Both the position numbers and the translations under genes were made by a program. The notes beneath the pieces are model-generated. The model had not been told where the DNA came from. It did not search any database and was given only the letters and a program-made list of their open reading frames with translations. From PALSA-693 sp963781155 (GTDB lineage: Bacteria > Actinomycetota > Acidimicrobiia > Acidimicrobiales > Palsa-688): DNA of 64,000 bases. The stretch covers positions 372,001 to 436,000 of the forward strand of contig CAWAEC010000006.1 of the NCBI GenBank assembly GCA_963781155.1, read 5' to 3'. Shown here piece by piece: positions 8,443 through 16,727 of the stretch (within the stretch, counting starts at the first letter, position 1; every line of letters starts with the position of its first letter).

Positions 8443-8935
8443 AGGACGCGGTGGCGTTCACCGCCGCGCCCGGTTTCACCGTGGCATCCAGCTCGGCGGC
8501 CCGGGCCCGCAGTCGTTCGGCCTTGGCCGCCCGCTCCCCCCGGAACTCCTCGATGCGGCGGAGGGTGTCGTCGAGGCGGTCGATCAGTCGGTCGTTGGCG
8601 TTGATGGCCTCGTCCAGGAGGCGCCGCTGGCGATCTGCCCGGGCGCCTTCCCGGTAGGCGCGGCGCAACCGGCTGAGGACGTCGTCCGTGTCGAGCACGG
8701 CGCGGATCTCCGCCAGCGACAACCCGAGGAGGCATTGCAGGTGCCGGATCCGGGTCACGCGCTCGACTTCGGCGGCCGAATACAGGCGCTGACCCCCCTG
8801 CAGATGCCCGTGCGGAGCGACCAGGCCGACCTGCTCCCAGTAGCGCAGCGTCCGGGTGGTGACCCCGGCCAGCTGGGCCACTTCGCCGATACGAAGAGGC
8901 ACTTCCTCGGTGGTGAGCGGCAGGGAGGCGCTCAC
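8438..8935 (-). CDS. MerR-family transcriptional regulator
   Basis: A 165-residue regulator. Residues 15-85 form a MerR winged helix: LRIGEVAQLAGVTTRTLRYW, then QRLYSAAEVERVTRIRHLQ. A long coiled coil follows (EINANDRLIDRLDDTLRRI region), without cysteines of metal-sensing MerR proteins. Such proteins act at promoters with long spacers or as repressors controlling efflux genes. It overlaps the upstream efflux gene by four bases (GTGA, start GTG 8935), so it is the second gene of the operon it probably regulates; a candidate operator lies at 10792-10807. Confidence 0.88.
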   Translation of the reverse strand: MSASLPLTTEEVPLRIGEVAQLAGVTTRTLRYWEQVGLVAPHGHLQGGQRLYSAAEVERVTRIRHLQCLLGLSLAEIRAVLDTDDVLSRLRRAYREGARADRQRRLLDEAINANDRLIDRLDDTLRRIEEFRGERAAKAERLRARAAELDATVKPGAAVNATASS

Positions 8936-10611
8936 CGCGGCATCACATCCTCCTCCACCCGATCCTCGACAGCGAGGCCGTCCAGCGACTCCGGCTCGTG
9001 GTCGGCGTGCACATAGCGCCGGCCGCGACTCCATGAGGCGACGGCACCCACCAGGCAGGCCCCGATTGCGAAGTCGAACGCAGTGTGCAATCCGTGGCGG
9101 AATGGGCTCGAGATGAGGTTCGGGAAGAACGACCGTCCCTCCAGAGTCGCCACCCGGGCGGGCGGCAGGTGGGCGAGCACGCTCGGACCGAGCAGGTGCT
9201 GCATCGGGTTGTACCCGAGGAAGGCGGCGAACAGGGTTGCCACCGGCGGCAGGTGGGCCACCTTGGACGCATCCTGCGGGGAAACCCCTTGTTGGACAAG
9301 GCCGTGATACAGGCTGTTCGGGAGCACGGCCGAAAGCCCGATGATCATGAGCGAGAAGAAAATACCGATGGAGAGCACCTGGGCCGAGTTCTGGAACGTC
9401 TGGTTCATTCCTGCGCCGGCGCCGCGGTGGTCCGGGGGCAGACTGTTCATTACTGCGGCCCGGTTCGGTGACATGAACAACCCGTTGCTGAGTCCCATGA
9501 GCAGCAACAGCGGAGCGAAGGCCCAGTAGCCGAAGTCAACTGGCAGCAATTCGAGCAACAAGAAAGCCAGGGCCGTGCAGAGCATGCCCCCGGTCGCAAA
9601 CGGGCGGGCCCCGTAGCGGTCGGACAGCATCCCTGAGAGCGGGCCGGCAATGAAGAACCCGAGCGTCAACGGCAGCATGTAGATGCCCGCCCACAGGGGG
9701 GTGCGGGCGAAGTCATAGCCGTGAAGCGGGAGCCAGATTCCCTGGAGCCAGATGATGAGCATGAACATCAAGCCACCGCGTGCGACCGCGGACAGGAAGC
9801 TGGCCAGGGTTCCGGCTGTGAAGGCCCGGATGCGGAACAGGTGCAGGCGGAACATGGGTTCCGCCGTTCGCTTCTCGATAATGGAGAAGGCGATCAACAG
9901 GACCACGCCGCCGCTCAACGTGCCGATCACCAGCGGGTTCGTCCAGCCCATGGTGTGGCCGTGGTAGGGCTCGATTCCGTAGGTGATGCCAATCATCAGC
10001 GCGATCAACCCGGCCGCGAAGGTGAGGTTGCCGGTCCAATCGATGCTGGTACGCCGGGGTGGGGTGAGGTCGTGCAGCATGGTGTAGGCCCAGATCGTGC
10101 AGAACAATCCGATGGGGACGGACACCAGGAAGATCAACCGCCAATTGATCGGCGCCAGTAACCCACCGATGACCAGGCCAATGAAGGTGCCGCTGGTCGC
10201 GGCCACACCATTGATTCCCAGGGCCATGCCGCGCTGGTTCGACGGGAACACGTCGGTCAGAATGGCCGCCGAATTGGCGAAGAGCATGGCTCCGCCCACG
10301 CCCTGGAACAACCGGCCGACAATCAAGAATGTGGCGCCGGCCCTCCCCGACAACCAGGTGATGGTGAGGACCAGCGAGAAGAAGGTGAAGATGGCGAAGC
10401 CCAGGTTGTAGATCTTGACGCGGCCGTACATGTCGCCCAGTCGTCCCAAACTGACCACCAGCACGCTGGTGACCACCAGGAAGCCCAGGATCATCCACAG
10501 CAGATAGAAGCTGTTCCCCGGCAGGAGCGGGTCGAGCCCGATGCCCCGGAAGATGTCGGGCATGGCGATGAGCACGATCGACCCATCAATCGTGACCATC
10601 AAGACGCCCAT
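8932..10611 (-). CDS. DHA2/EmrB-type 14-TM MFS drug exporter
   Basis: At least 559 residues with about 14 hydrophobic helices. Motif A is LGRLGDMYGRVKIYNLG and the antiporter motif C region is GINGVAATSGTFIGLVIGG. It should export drugs or other amphiphiles by proton antiport. The start is odd: ATG 10611 sits in the middle of helix 1. In the same frame the codons upstream read RYKWIALVNTT, the usual EmrB-type N-terminus, and stay open for about 60 codons, but contain no ATG, GTG or TTG. Either a rare start codon (for example CTG at 10744-10746) is used or a base is missing. The operon promoter is at 10779-10807. Confidence 0.85.
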   Translation of the reverse strand: MGVLMVTIDGSIVLIAMPDIFRGIGLDPLLPGNSFYLLWMILGFLVVTSVLVVSLGRLGDMYGRVKIYNLGFAIFTFFSLVLTITWLSGRAGATFLIVGRLFQGVGGAMLFANSAAILTDVFPSNQRGMALGINGVAATSGTFIGLVIGGLLAPINWRLIFLVSVPIGLFCTIWAYTMLHDLTPPRRTSIDWTGNLTFAAGLIALMIGITYGIEPYHGHTMGWTNPLVIGTLSGGVVLLIAFSIIEKRTAEPMFRLHLFRIRAFTAGTLASFLSAVARGGLMFMLIIWLQGIWLPLHGYDFARTPLWAGIYMLPLTLGFFIAGPLSGMLSDRYGARPFATGGMLCTALAFLLLELLPVDFGYWAFAPLLLLMGLSNGLFMSPNRAAVMNSLPPDHRGAGAGMNQTFQNSAQVLSIGIFFSLMIIGLSAVLPNSLYHGLVQQGVSPQDASKVAHLPPVATLFAAFLGYNPMQHLLGPSVLAHLPPARVATLEGRSFFPNLISSPFRHGLHTAFDFAIGACLVGAVASWSRGRRYVHADHEPESLDGLAVEDRVEEDVMPR

Positions 10612-10778
10612 GGTGGTGTTGACGAGGGCGATCCACTTGTACCGCTCGGACCGGGCGGTACGGCCGAAAGCCGTTCGAAGCGGCGAGGGGCGGTAGCGCC
10701 GCGGCCGACGCTGGTGCCGTCCTGCCGTTCGGATAGGCGTCGCCAGCTGAGGTCTGCGAGGGCGTTCCGATGGCCTCG

Positions 10779-10807
10779 ACCCTACCTGCAGTTGACGTGA
10801 ACGTCAA
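10779..10807 (-). promoter_or_regulatory. Promoter with embedded palindromic operator for the MFS-merR operon
   Basis: On the minus strand: TTGACG (-35, 10807-10802), 17-bp spacer, TAGGGT (-10, 10784-10779). The -35 is part of a 16-bp palindrome, TTGACGT-TC-ACGTCAA (10792-10807), that reaches into the spacer. This placement is where MerR-type regulators bind, and the MerR gene is in this operon. The link is inferred from position. Confidence 0.65.
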
Positions 10808-10954
10808 TCGGGTGTCGGGGGCCACTGTCCGGCGTGGCACGCCCGGTTCGTCTCGGTTACGTTCGCACGCAATCCTGCATGCCAACCGAGAAAAGATGGG
10901 AATATGGCGACACCACAGCGCGCAATCGTGACGTCGCCGGGCGAGCACCGGTGA

Positions 10955-11269
10955 TATGTCCATCTCAGTCGCACTGATGGCGCCGACCTGGGAGTCATCA
11001 AGAGGGCGCTCATCAATCTGAGACAGGACTGCAACATCCAGGGTGTCAACGTTTGTGTGACGTTCGGGCCCACGCTGCTCGCCGACCTCACCGACGACCG
11101 CCCGGAGGACTTCCAGCCTTATCCCGGTTAGGCGTCCTCGGACGGAAAGGAAGCCAAAGCCGGCATGAACGGTCAGGTTCGGGACGCGCTTACGGACTAC
11201 TCCACGCCTGCGTCGGGGTCGTACTACTTCGCTCCCTCGATCGAAGTCCTCGACGCCGCTCTCGGCTGA
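10955..11269 (+). pseudogene. Decayed Dyp-type (YfeX/EfeB-like) peroxidase
   Basis: No intact ORF. One frame reads VCVTFGPTLLADL, then DDRPEDFQPYPG, a TAG stop (11129-11131) where Tyr is expected, then SSDGKEAK, and soon ASGSYYFAPSIEVLDAAL before TGA. These pieces match the middle (AVVAFG..., DFPGYG...) and extreme C-terminus (TGGYYFAPSLDKL) of YfeX-type haem peroxidases, but the roughly 200 residues between them, including the distal GxxDG motif and the proximal His, are missing. So the gene has a nonsense codon, a large internal deletion and no N-terminus. Recognition is from memory of the family and moderately sure. The rest of 10612-11308 shows no other gene. Confidence 0.5.
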
Positions 11270-11308
11270 CCCCCGGGAACGCCGAGAGGTCGACGGCGTC
11301 CCCGCCCT

Positions 11309-12526
11309 TCAGGCGTCGACCAGCGCCGCCGCTTTGTGGCGGTGGGCTTCGAGGTAGCGGCGCGTCATCAGTAGGGCCGCGATCCCGTCGCCCACCGCCG
11401 AGCCGAGTTGTTTGGTCGACCCGGCGCGCACGTCGCCGGCAGCGAACACACCGGGCAGCGACGTTTCCATGGTGGCGCTGGTCAAGAGGAACCCTCCGGC
11501 GTCCGTGGCCGCCACCCCGTGGAGAAAGTTGCTGTTGGGTCGGAGGCCGATGAAGACAAAGGCGGCGGCGGCCGGAAAGCGCCGGACCTGGCCGCTGCTG
11601 CGGTCGCGGGCCACGACCGCGGCAAAACGTCCGCGCTTGCCTTCCAGTTCCGTGATGTCCATCCCGGTGTGAATCGCGAACTGCGGATCGGAGCGGACCC
11701 GTTCCTGCAGGAGGGGGGAGGCGGACAGTCCCGACCGTGCGAGCACCCGGACGCGATGCGCGAACTCGGTCAGGTGCAGCCCCTCTTCCAGGGCCGAGTT
11801 ACCGCCACCGATGACCACCACCTCGTCGGCGCCTTTGTAGAAGGGTCCATCGCAGGTGGCACAGAAGTGTACGCCGGCCCCAATGAGGGCGTCCTCTCCC
11901 GGCACGTTCAGGCGGCGGTATGTGGACCCGGTGGCGACGATGACGGCATGTGCGCTGATCTGCTGGTCCGACGAGAGCGAGGTGACCACGTCTTGCCCGT
12001 TGTCGTGCCCCACGGCCGTCACCGAGACCGCGGACAGGAGTTCGACTCCGTAGCGGCGGGCCTGGGCTACGAACCGCTCGGCCAACTCGGCTCCGGAGAT
12101 CCCATCCGGAAAGCCCGGGTAATTGTCGATGCGGTCGCTGATGCCGGCCTGGCCGCCAAGGGCGCCGGCATCGACCACGATGGCGTCGATGCCTTCCCGG
12201 GCGGCGTAGATGCCGGCAGCCAGCCCGGCCGGGCCCCCGCCGACGATCACCAGGTCGTAAGCGGCCCGCTCGGCCTGAAACGCCAGGCCGAGGCGTTCGG
12301 CCAGGACGGTGTCGCTGGGATTCACGTCGTGCGACCCATCCCCGTACACGACGGTCGGAATGATCTGCCCGCCGTCCTGGAGCTGCTTGAGCACCTCGAC
12401 GGCTTCCGGATGCTCGTCGATGTCGATGTTCCGATAACGCACCCGGTGGGCCGTAAGGAATCGCTTGACTCTTTTGCAGTGGGGACACCAGGCGGCCCCG
12501 TACACGGTCGGGTCGGCTCCAGTCAC
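11309..12526 (-). CDS. Glutaredoxin-thioredoxin reductase fusion
   Basis: A 405-residue protein. Residues 1-80 are a glutaredoxin/mycoredoxin domain with WCPHCKRVK (CxxC) and the cis-Pro motif IIPTV. From about 95 it is a low-molecular-weight thioredoxin reductase: FAD motif VIVGGGPAGLAAGIYAA, disulphide CATC, NADPH motif VVIGGGNSALEEG, and the C-terminal FAD motif GVFAAGDVR. The domain order suggests that electrons pass from NADPH via FAD and CATC to the attached CPHC, so the protein may be its own reductase for mixed disulphides. GTG 12526 is supported by TAGAGT (12539-12534) 7 nt upstream, pointing to a leaderless mRNA; it removes a spurious 57-residue extension. Confidence 0.88.
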   Translation of the reverse strand: MTGADPTVYGAAWCPHCKRVKRFLTAHRVRYRNIDIDEHPEAVEVLKQLQDGGQIIPTVVYGDGSHDVNPSDTVLAERLGLAFQAERAAYDLVIVGGGPAGLAAGIYAAREGIDAIVVDAGALGGQAGISDRIDNYPGFPDGISGAELAERFVAQARRYGVELLSAVSVTAVGHDNGQDVVTSLSSDQQISAHAVIVATGSTYRRLNVPGEDALIGAGVHFCATCDGPFYKGADEVVVIGGGNSALEEGLHLTEFAHRVRVLARSGLSASPLLQERVRSDPQFAIHTGMDITELEGKRGRFAAVVARDRSSGQVRRFPAAAAFVFIGLRPNSNFLHGVAATDAGGFLLTSATMETSLPGVFAAGDVRAGSTKQLGSAVGDGIAALLMTRRYLEAHRHKAAALVDA

Positions 12527-12653
12527 CCGATCGACTCTAAGCGGCCGCGAGAAACCAGCGTGCGGGACGCTGCGTTTCACGGTGGTCGCAGTCCGGCCGG
12601 CCGCCCTGGCCGCGACCACTGGGGGGTGCGACCACCGGGGCCGGGCGGCCGGC

Positions 12654-13025
12654 CTAGGACCGGGGCGGGACCCGCTGAACGGACCAGCGGTTGCCATCAG
12701 GGTCGGCGAAGAACACGAACGACCCCCAGGGAAACTCCTGTACCTCGCTGACCTCGACGCCGCGCTCGAGCAGTTCGGCTCGGGCCGACTCGATGTCGTC
12801 GACGACCAGCTGCAATCCCTGCAAGATTCCCGGTTGCATGTCAGAGAGCCCGTTCCCGATCGCGATCGAGCACGCCGAGCCGGGCGGGGTCAGCTGCACG
12901 AAGCGGAGTCCGTCGCTGACGACGTGGTCGTAATCGGCGGTGAACCCGGCCCGCTCGGTGTAGAACGCCTTGGCCCGGTCGACGTCTGTCACGGGCACCT
13001 GCACCAGCTCGAGTTTCCATTCCAT
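12654..13025 (-). CDS. VOC/glyoxalase-superfamily protein
   Basis: A 123-residue vicinal-oxygen-chelate protein: WKLELVQVPVTDVDRAKAFY at the N-terminus, FVQLTPPGSACSIAIG, and FFADPDGNRWSVQRV at the end. Metal ligand candidates are the final-strand region and Gln in the first repeat, as in glyoxalase I-like or antibiotic-binding members; substrate unknown. ATG 13025 follows GAAAGGA. It diverges from the WYL regulator gene over an intergenic palindrome, and is a likely target of that regulator. Confidence 0.85.
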   Translation of the reverse strand: MEWKLELVQVPVTDVDRAKAFYTERAGFTADYDHVVSDGLRFVQLTPPGSACSIAIGNGLSDMQPGILQGLQLVVDDIESARAELLERGVEVSEVQEFPWGSFVFFADPDGNRWSVQRVPPRS

Positions 13026-13079
13026 GGGGCACCATCCTTTCTTGCTTCCAAGAACGTTCATGACCGATGATGCCGAGTG

Positions 13080-13104
13080 AAACCGGTCATCAAGTGGCCG
13101 GTTT
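13080..13104. promoter_or_regulatory. Palindromic operator, copy 1 (AAACCGG-N11-CCGGTTT)
   Basis: Perfect inverted repeat, 8-bp arms GAAACCGG (13079-13086) and CCGGTTTC (13098-13105), in the gap between the divergent VOC and WYL genes. The same 25-bp pattern recurs at 14155-14179, on the other side of the WYL gene. A regulator encoded between two copies of one palindrome is most simply their ligand. Confidence 0.7.
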
Positions 13105-13123
13105 CCTCTGAAAGACTTGACCG

Positions 13124-14080
13124 ATGCGCGCCGACCGCCTGGTTGCCATTCTCCTTCTCATGCAAGCCCGCGGGCAGGTCACCGCAGCGGAGGTCGCCGA
13201 CGAGCTGGAAGTCTCGGAACGCACGGCGCGACGAGACCTGGAGGCACTCGGCATGGCCGGCCTGCCGATCTACTCCCAGCAGGGCCGCAACGGAGGGTGG
13301 CGCCTGGCTGGGGGTGGACGCACCGACCTGAGCGGCCTCACGGCCGGGGAAGCCCGGGCCCTGTTTCTCTTGACCGGGCCCGCTTCGGTTGCCGCATCTC
13401 CGCAGTTGAAGGGGGCCTTGCGGAAGCTGGTGCGGGCCTTACCCGAGCCGTTGCGATCGGGGGCTCAGGCCGCGTCGGCGGCCGTCGTCGTCGACCCGCG
13501 GGGCTGGGGGGACCCGGCCCGGCCGCGCCCGGCGCCGCCGCTGCTCGATGCTGTGCAGCGAGCGGTTGTCGAGAGCGAACAGGTGACGCTCGGATATGTT
13601 GCCCGCAACCGGGAGGCAAGCACCCGGGTTGTCCATCCTCTGGGTCTGGCCGCCAAGGGACTCGCCTGGTACCTGCTGGCCGACACGGATGCCGGACTGC
13701 GGACGTTCCGGGTTGACCGGGTGACGTCAGTCGAGCCGACCGGCGAAGCGGTGGTGCGCCCCCCCGGGTTCGAGCTTGCGCAGGCGTGGCAGCTCATCAG
13801 CGACGAGATCGAACAGCGGCGCACGCCCGTCCGCTGCCGGGCCCTGGCGAACCCCGATGCAGTCCCGGTGTGTCGCTGGCTCTTCGGTGAGCGAGTTCGC
13901 ATCGGGCCCGCGGGCTCGGACGGGAGGGTCGAGATCGAGCTCCGGGGGCATCACATCGAGTCCCTGGTCATGGAGATCGCTGGCTTCGGCGCCCGCCTGG
14001 AAGTGGTGGACCAGACAGACGTGCGCCGCCACCTGGGGCGGATCGGTGCGGAGCTGGCGGAGGCGTACGGCGACAGTTGA
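13124..14080 (+). CDS. WYL-domain HTH transcriptional regulator (YafY type)
   Basis: A 318-residue regulator. Residues 1-65 are a DeoR-like winged helix (RADRLVAILLLMQARGQVTA, then SERTARRDLEAL). A WYL domain follows (about 140-230), with VHPLGLAAKGLAWYLLADTD containing the W-Y-L signature and FRVDRV; the WCX C-terminal extension runs to the end. WYL domains sense ligands, often nucleic acids or nucleotides. The gene lies between two copies of an identical-arm palindrome and between a VOC gene and an ABC exporter locus, so it probably represses or activates both. Start ATG 13124. Confidence 0.9.
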   Translation: MRADRLVAILLLMQARGQVTAAEVADELEVSERTARRDLEALGMAGLPIYSQQGRNGGWRLAGGGRTDLSGLTAGEARALFLLTGPASVAASPQLKGALRKLVRALPEPLRSGAQAASAAVVVDPRGWGDPARPRPAPPLLDAVQRAVVESEQVTLGYVARNREASTRVVHPLGLAAKGLAWYLLADTDAGLRTFRVDRVTSVEPTGEAVVRPPGFELAQAWQLISDEIEQRRTPVRCRALANPDAVPVCRWLFGERVRIGPAGSDGRVEIELRGHHIESLVMEIAGFGARLEVVDQTDVRRHLGRIGAELAEAYGDS

Positions 14081-14154
14081 CGGCACGACACTTCCGGCCT
14101 TGACGCGATGAGTCTGGCCGGGGACCGCCGTCTGTCCAGGAGAGAATCTCCAAG

Positions 14155-14179
14155 AAACCGGCCATTGGATGGCCGGTTT
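14155..14179. promoter_or_regulatory. Palindromic operator, copy 2
   Basis: AAACCGGCCA-TTGGA-TGGCCGGTTT, a perfect 10-bp inverted repeat with a 5-bp centre. It has the same outer arms and the same 25-bp length as the site at 13080-13104, with 18 of 25 positions identical. It lies 20 bp before the ATG of the truncated ABC ATPase gene, so it likely controls the exporter operon. Confidence 0.7.
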
Positions 14180-14198
14180 AGCGGAAAAAGATGGAGCC

Positions 14199-14743
14199 AT
14201 GAATTCCCTCATCCTGCAAACTGCTCCCGGCGATACCGGCAGACCAACGAACCCACGACCGGGCTCGACCCGATAAGTCGGGCCCGGGTTTGGGAGGAGG
14301 TGCGGCGGCTCAATCGAGAGCTGGGCATGACGATCTTCCTGACGACGCAATATCTCGAGGAGGCCGACGAGCTCGCGGACCGGGTCGGCATCCTGAGTGT
14401 CGGGCGTCTGGTAGCCGAGGGGACCCCCTCAGATCTCAAACGCACCATCGGCGACGATGTGATCGTGGCCCGGGTCGACGGAGATCCAGCGGCCGCCCTG
14501 GCCCGCCTGGCGCGAGTGCCGGGCGTGCAAGTAGTCGACGCAAGCGGCAGCGAGGTGGTCGTGTCGGCGACCGACGGTGCCGCCACGATCGGCCCGGTGG
14601 CCGTCGCCCTGGACAGCGGCGGTATCGCCGTCCGGGACCTGACCCTGCGGACCCCCACCCTCGACGATGTCTTCCTGGAGCTGACGGGCAGCCATATCCG
14701 ACCCGACGAAGGCATCGGCCACGACGCGCAGGACATGACCTGA
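14199..14743 (+). pseudogene. ABC-exporter ATPase with deleted N-terminal half (DrrA type)
   Basis: Only the C-terminal half of a DrrA-like ATPase is present: NEPTTGLDPISRARVWEEV (end of Walker B and D-loop), FLTTQYLEEADELADRVG (H-loop region, with Gln-Tyr in place of the usual His) and the typical C-terminal extension. Walker A, Q-loop and signature are missing. A believable original start, ATG 14199 (MNSLILQT), is followed after about 20 codons by the remnant in another frame, so about 140 codons have been deleted. In this state it cannot hydrolyse ATP. Its stop overlaps the permease start. An assembly deletion is possible. Confidence 0.75.
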
Positions 14744-15573
14744 TGATCGCGACCACCCCCACGCTGCCGTCGCCGACAACGCTTCGTCCGAGCACCATTC
14801 GCCCCCGGCAGGCCGGATTCGTGCGTGACGTCGGCGCCATCGCGGGCCGGGCCCTGCGAGCCATTCCCCGGGACCTGACCGCAGTGATACCCCCGGTCCT
14901 CATCGCCCTGTTCTTTTTTGTCGTCAACATCGGAACGCTTCAGCGCCTCACCCAGCAGAACATCGCCGGCTTCGACTTCCGAGCGTTCATGATGGCGACC
15001 GCCATCCTGCTCGGCGTGACCGGTATCTCGCGGGCGCCGGCGCTGGTACTGGACGTCGAGAACGGCTACTTCGACCGGTTGCTGCTGACTCCGGTGCGCC
15101 GCCTGGCCATCCTGCTCGGACACATGCTCGCCGACGTGGCCGTGGCGTGCGGCCTCACCGTGCCGATCGTCATCCTGGGCTTCGCCCTCGGTGTGCGTTT
15201 CAAGGCCGGTCCGGCCGGAGTCCTCATGTACGTGGTGCTGGCCGCCCTGTGGTGCCTGGCGTTCGCGGGGTTCGGGTATGCCATCGCCCTCAAGACGGGC
15301 AATCCGGCTGCGGTCAACAGCGCCTTCCTGTTGTTCTTTCCGTTCTTGTTCTTGACCTCGTCCTACGTGCCTCGCTCCCAGCTGACCGGCTGGCTCAACA
15401 CGGTCGCGGCATGGAATCCGGTCACCTACCTGCTGGCTGGGCTTCGCTCACTGACCTCCCAGGGCTGGCGTTGGGACGAACTGGGCCAGGCCGTCGCGGC
15501 CATAGCTGTCGTCGCACTGGTGAGCATGTCGCTGTGCTTCGCGGCTTTGCGTGGGCGCCTCAAGCAAGCCTGA
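14743..15573 (+). CDS. ABC-2 type exporter permease (DrrB-like)
   Basis: A 276-residue membrane protein with six hydrophobic segments, including VIPPVLIALFFFVVNIGTL, and the ABC-2 pattern DVENGYFDRLLLTPVRRLAI between helices 2 and 3 that couples to the ATPase. Near the end it has LFFPFLFLTSSYVPRSQLTGW and NPVTYLLAGLRSL, typical of daunorubicin-resistance DrrB-type exporters. ATG 14743 overlaps the ATPase stop (TGATG). The reading frame is intact although the adjoining ATPase is broken. Confidence 0.88.
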   Translation: MIATTPTLPSPTTLRPSTIRPRQAGFVRDVGAIAGRALRAIPRDLTAVIPPVLIALFFFVVNIGTLQRLTQQNIAGFDFRAFMMATAILLGVTGISRAPALVLDVENGYFDRLLLTPVRRLAILLGHMLADVAVACGLTVPIVILGFALGVRFKAGPAGVLMYVVLAALWCLAFAGFGYAIALKTGNPAAVNSAFLLFFPFLFLTSSYVPRSQLTGWLNTVAAWNPVTYLLAGLRSLTSQGWRWDELGQAVAAIAVVALVSMSLCFAALRGRLKQA

Positions 15574-15629
15574 CCCGGCTGTCGGCCCCGCAGCGGCGGA
15601 CCTCCTGCGCGTCCGTCGCAGCCCGGTTG

Positions 15630-16550
15630 TCAGGGTTCCAGGACGATCTTTCCCAACGTGTGACGCTGCTCCAGATTCCGGTACGCCTCGCGCACTTGAG
15701 TCAATGGGTAGACCCGGGCGATCGGAATCTCGAGTCGTCCCGCCGAGATAAGGCTGGCCAGCTCGGCGAGCACTTCTGTGGAGGCGCCCGCAGCATTGCC
15801 ATCGGTCTTGACCCCGTACTCCTGCGCCGCGGCGCGGTCAGCGATGGTGTCGATGCGTTCCGGCTGGATGCCGAGCCGAATCGCCATCTCGACATACCCG
15901 CCGCCGAACGTGTCGATGAACGCGTCAATGTGCCCGTGGGCCGCTTCTTTGATGCGGTCCTCGACTCCGTCGCCATACGTGACCGGCAGTACTCCGTGGC
16001 TGGACAGCCACGGGTGATGCGCTTCGCCGGCCAGGCCGATCACGGTGGCCGGGACCTGCTTGGCGAGCTGGACGGCAATCGAGCCCACACCCCCCGCCGC
16101 ACCCGACACCACCACCGTGTCACCCGGAGACAAGTCCACGGCCCGCACGGCCGCGTACGCGGTCGCGCCCGCGACGTACAGCGAACCTGCCACGTCCCAC
16201 AGCACGCCAGCCGGCCGCGGCACCAGGTTCGCAGCGTCGACGATCACCATCTCGGCGTGGCTGGCCCTCGTGTCAACCCAGCCGATGACCGGGTCGCCAG
16301 GGGTGAACGCGGAAACTCCAGGTCCGACCTCGACCACGATGCCGGCCAGGTCGCTCCCCTCACCCGAAGGGAAGGTGGCGGGCCACGCGGCATGCAGCAG
16401 GCCCTTGCGAATGGAAGCCTCACCCGGGTTGATGCTTGCGGCCACGACGCGCACCAGAACCTGCCCGGATTCGGGAATCGGTCGCGGCACCTCGACGACG
16501 TCCAGGACGTTGACATCTCCGTACTCGGAGAACCTCACGGCCAGCGGCAT
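15630..16550 (-). CDS. Zinc-independent MDR/quinone oxidoreductase
   Basis: A 306-residue NADPH-dependent medium-chain reductase of the quinone reductase type: MPLAVRFSEYGDVNVLDVVE start, VVAASINPGEASIRKG, and the cofactor loop VVSGAAGGVGSIAVQLA (AxxGxxG). No structural or catalytic zinc cysteines are seen. It should reduce quinones or enones using NADPH in the cytosol. ATG 16550 is preceded by GGGAG at suitable spacing. It is convergent with the ABC permease across 56 bp. Confidence 0.87.
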   Translation of the reverse strand: MPLAVRFSEYGDVNVLDVVEVPRPIPESGQVLVRVVAASINPGEASIRKGLLHAAWPATFPSGEGSDLAGIVVEVGPGVSAFTPGDPVIGWVDTRASHAEMVIVDAANLVPRPAGVLWDVAGSLYVAGATAYAAVRAVDLSPGDTVVVSGAAGGVGSIAVQLAKQVPATVIGLAGEAHHPWLSSHGVLPVTYGDGVEDRIKEAAHGHIDAFIDTFGGGYVEMAIRLGIQPERIDTIADRAAAQEYGVKTDGNAAGASTEVLAELASLISAGRLEIPIARVYPLTQVREAYRNLEQRHTLGKIVLEP

Positions 16551-16727
16551 TGCAGGACTCCCTTCTTGCCTGACCCCCCGGCCAACCGAGGCCCGGTCCG
16601 GTGTATTCCTGCCCGCTCGACTGGAGCGCGGGCCGCGCCCCATCCGGCGAGCAGTCGGGGAGGCCGTGTCCCGCAGACCCTGGACCGGCATCCGACGGCC
16701 GCAGGCTTGTCTGTTTCAATGTTCGCC

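Noticed and set aside
14108..14198. Start of the ABC ATPase at 14108
   Set aside because: The residues before NEPTTGLD in this frame match no ABC protein; the true start remnant is ATG 14199 in another frame.
13124..15573. Antibiotic-biosynthesis cluster
   Set aside because: Although the exporter is DrrAB-like, no synthase, tailoring or resistance genes are near.
15147..16700. Long open plus-strand frame upstream of the gamma-carbonic anhydrase gene
   Set aside because: Only its last 180 codons encode a recognisable protein; the rest is antisense to the quinone reductase and out of frame with the ABC permease.
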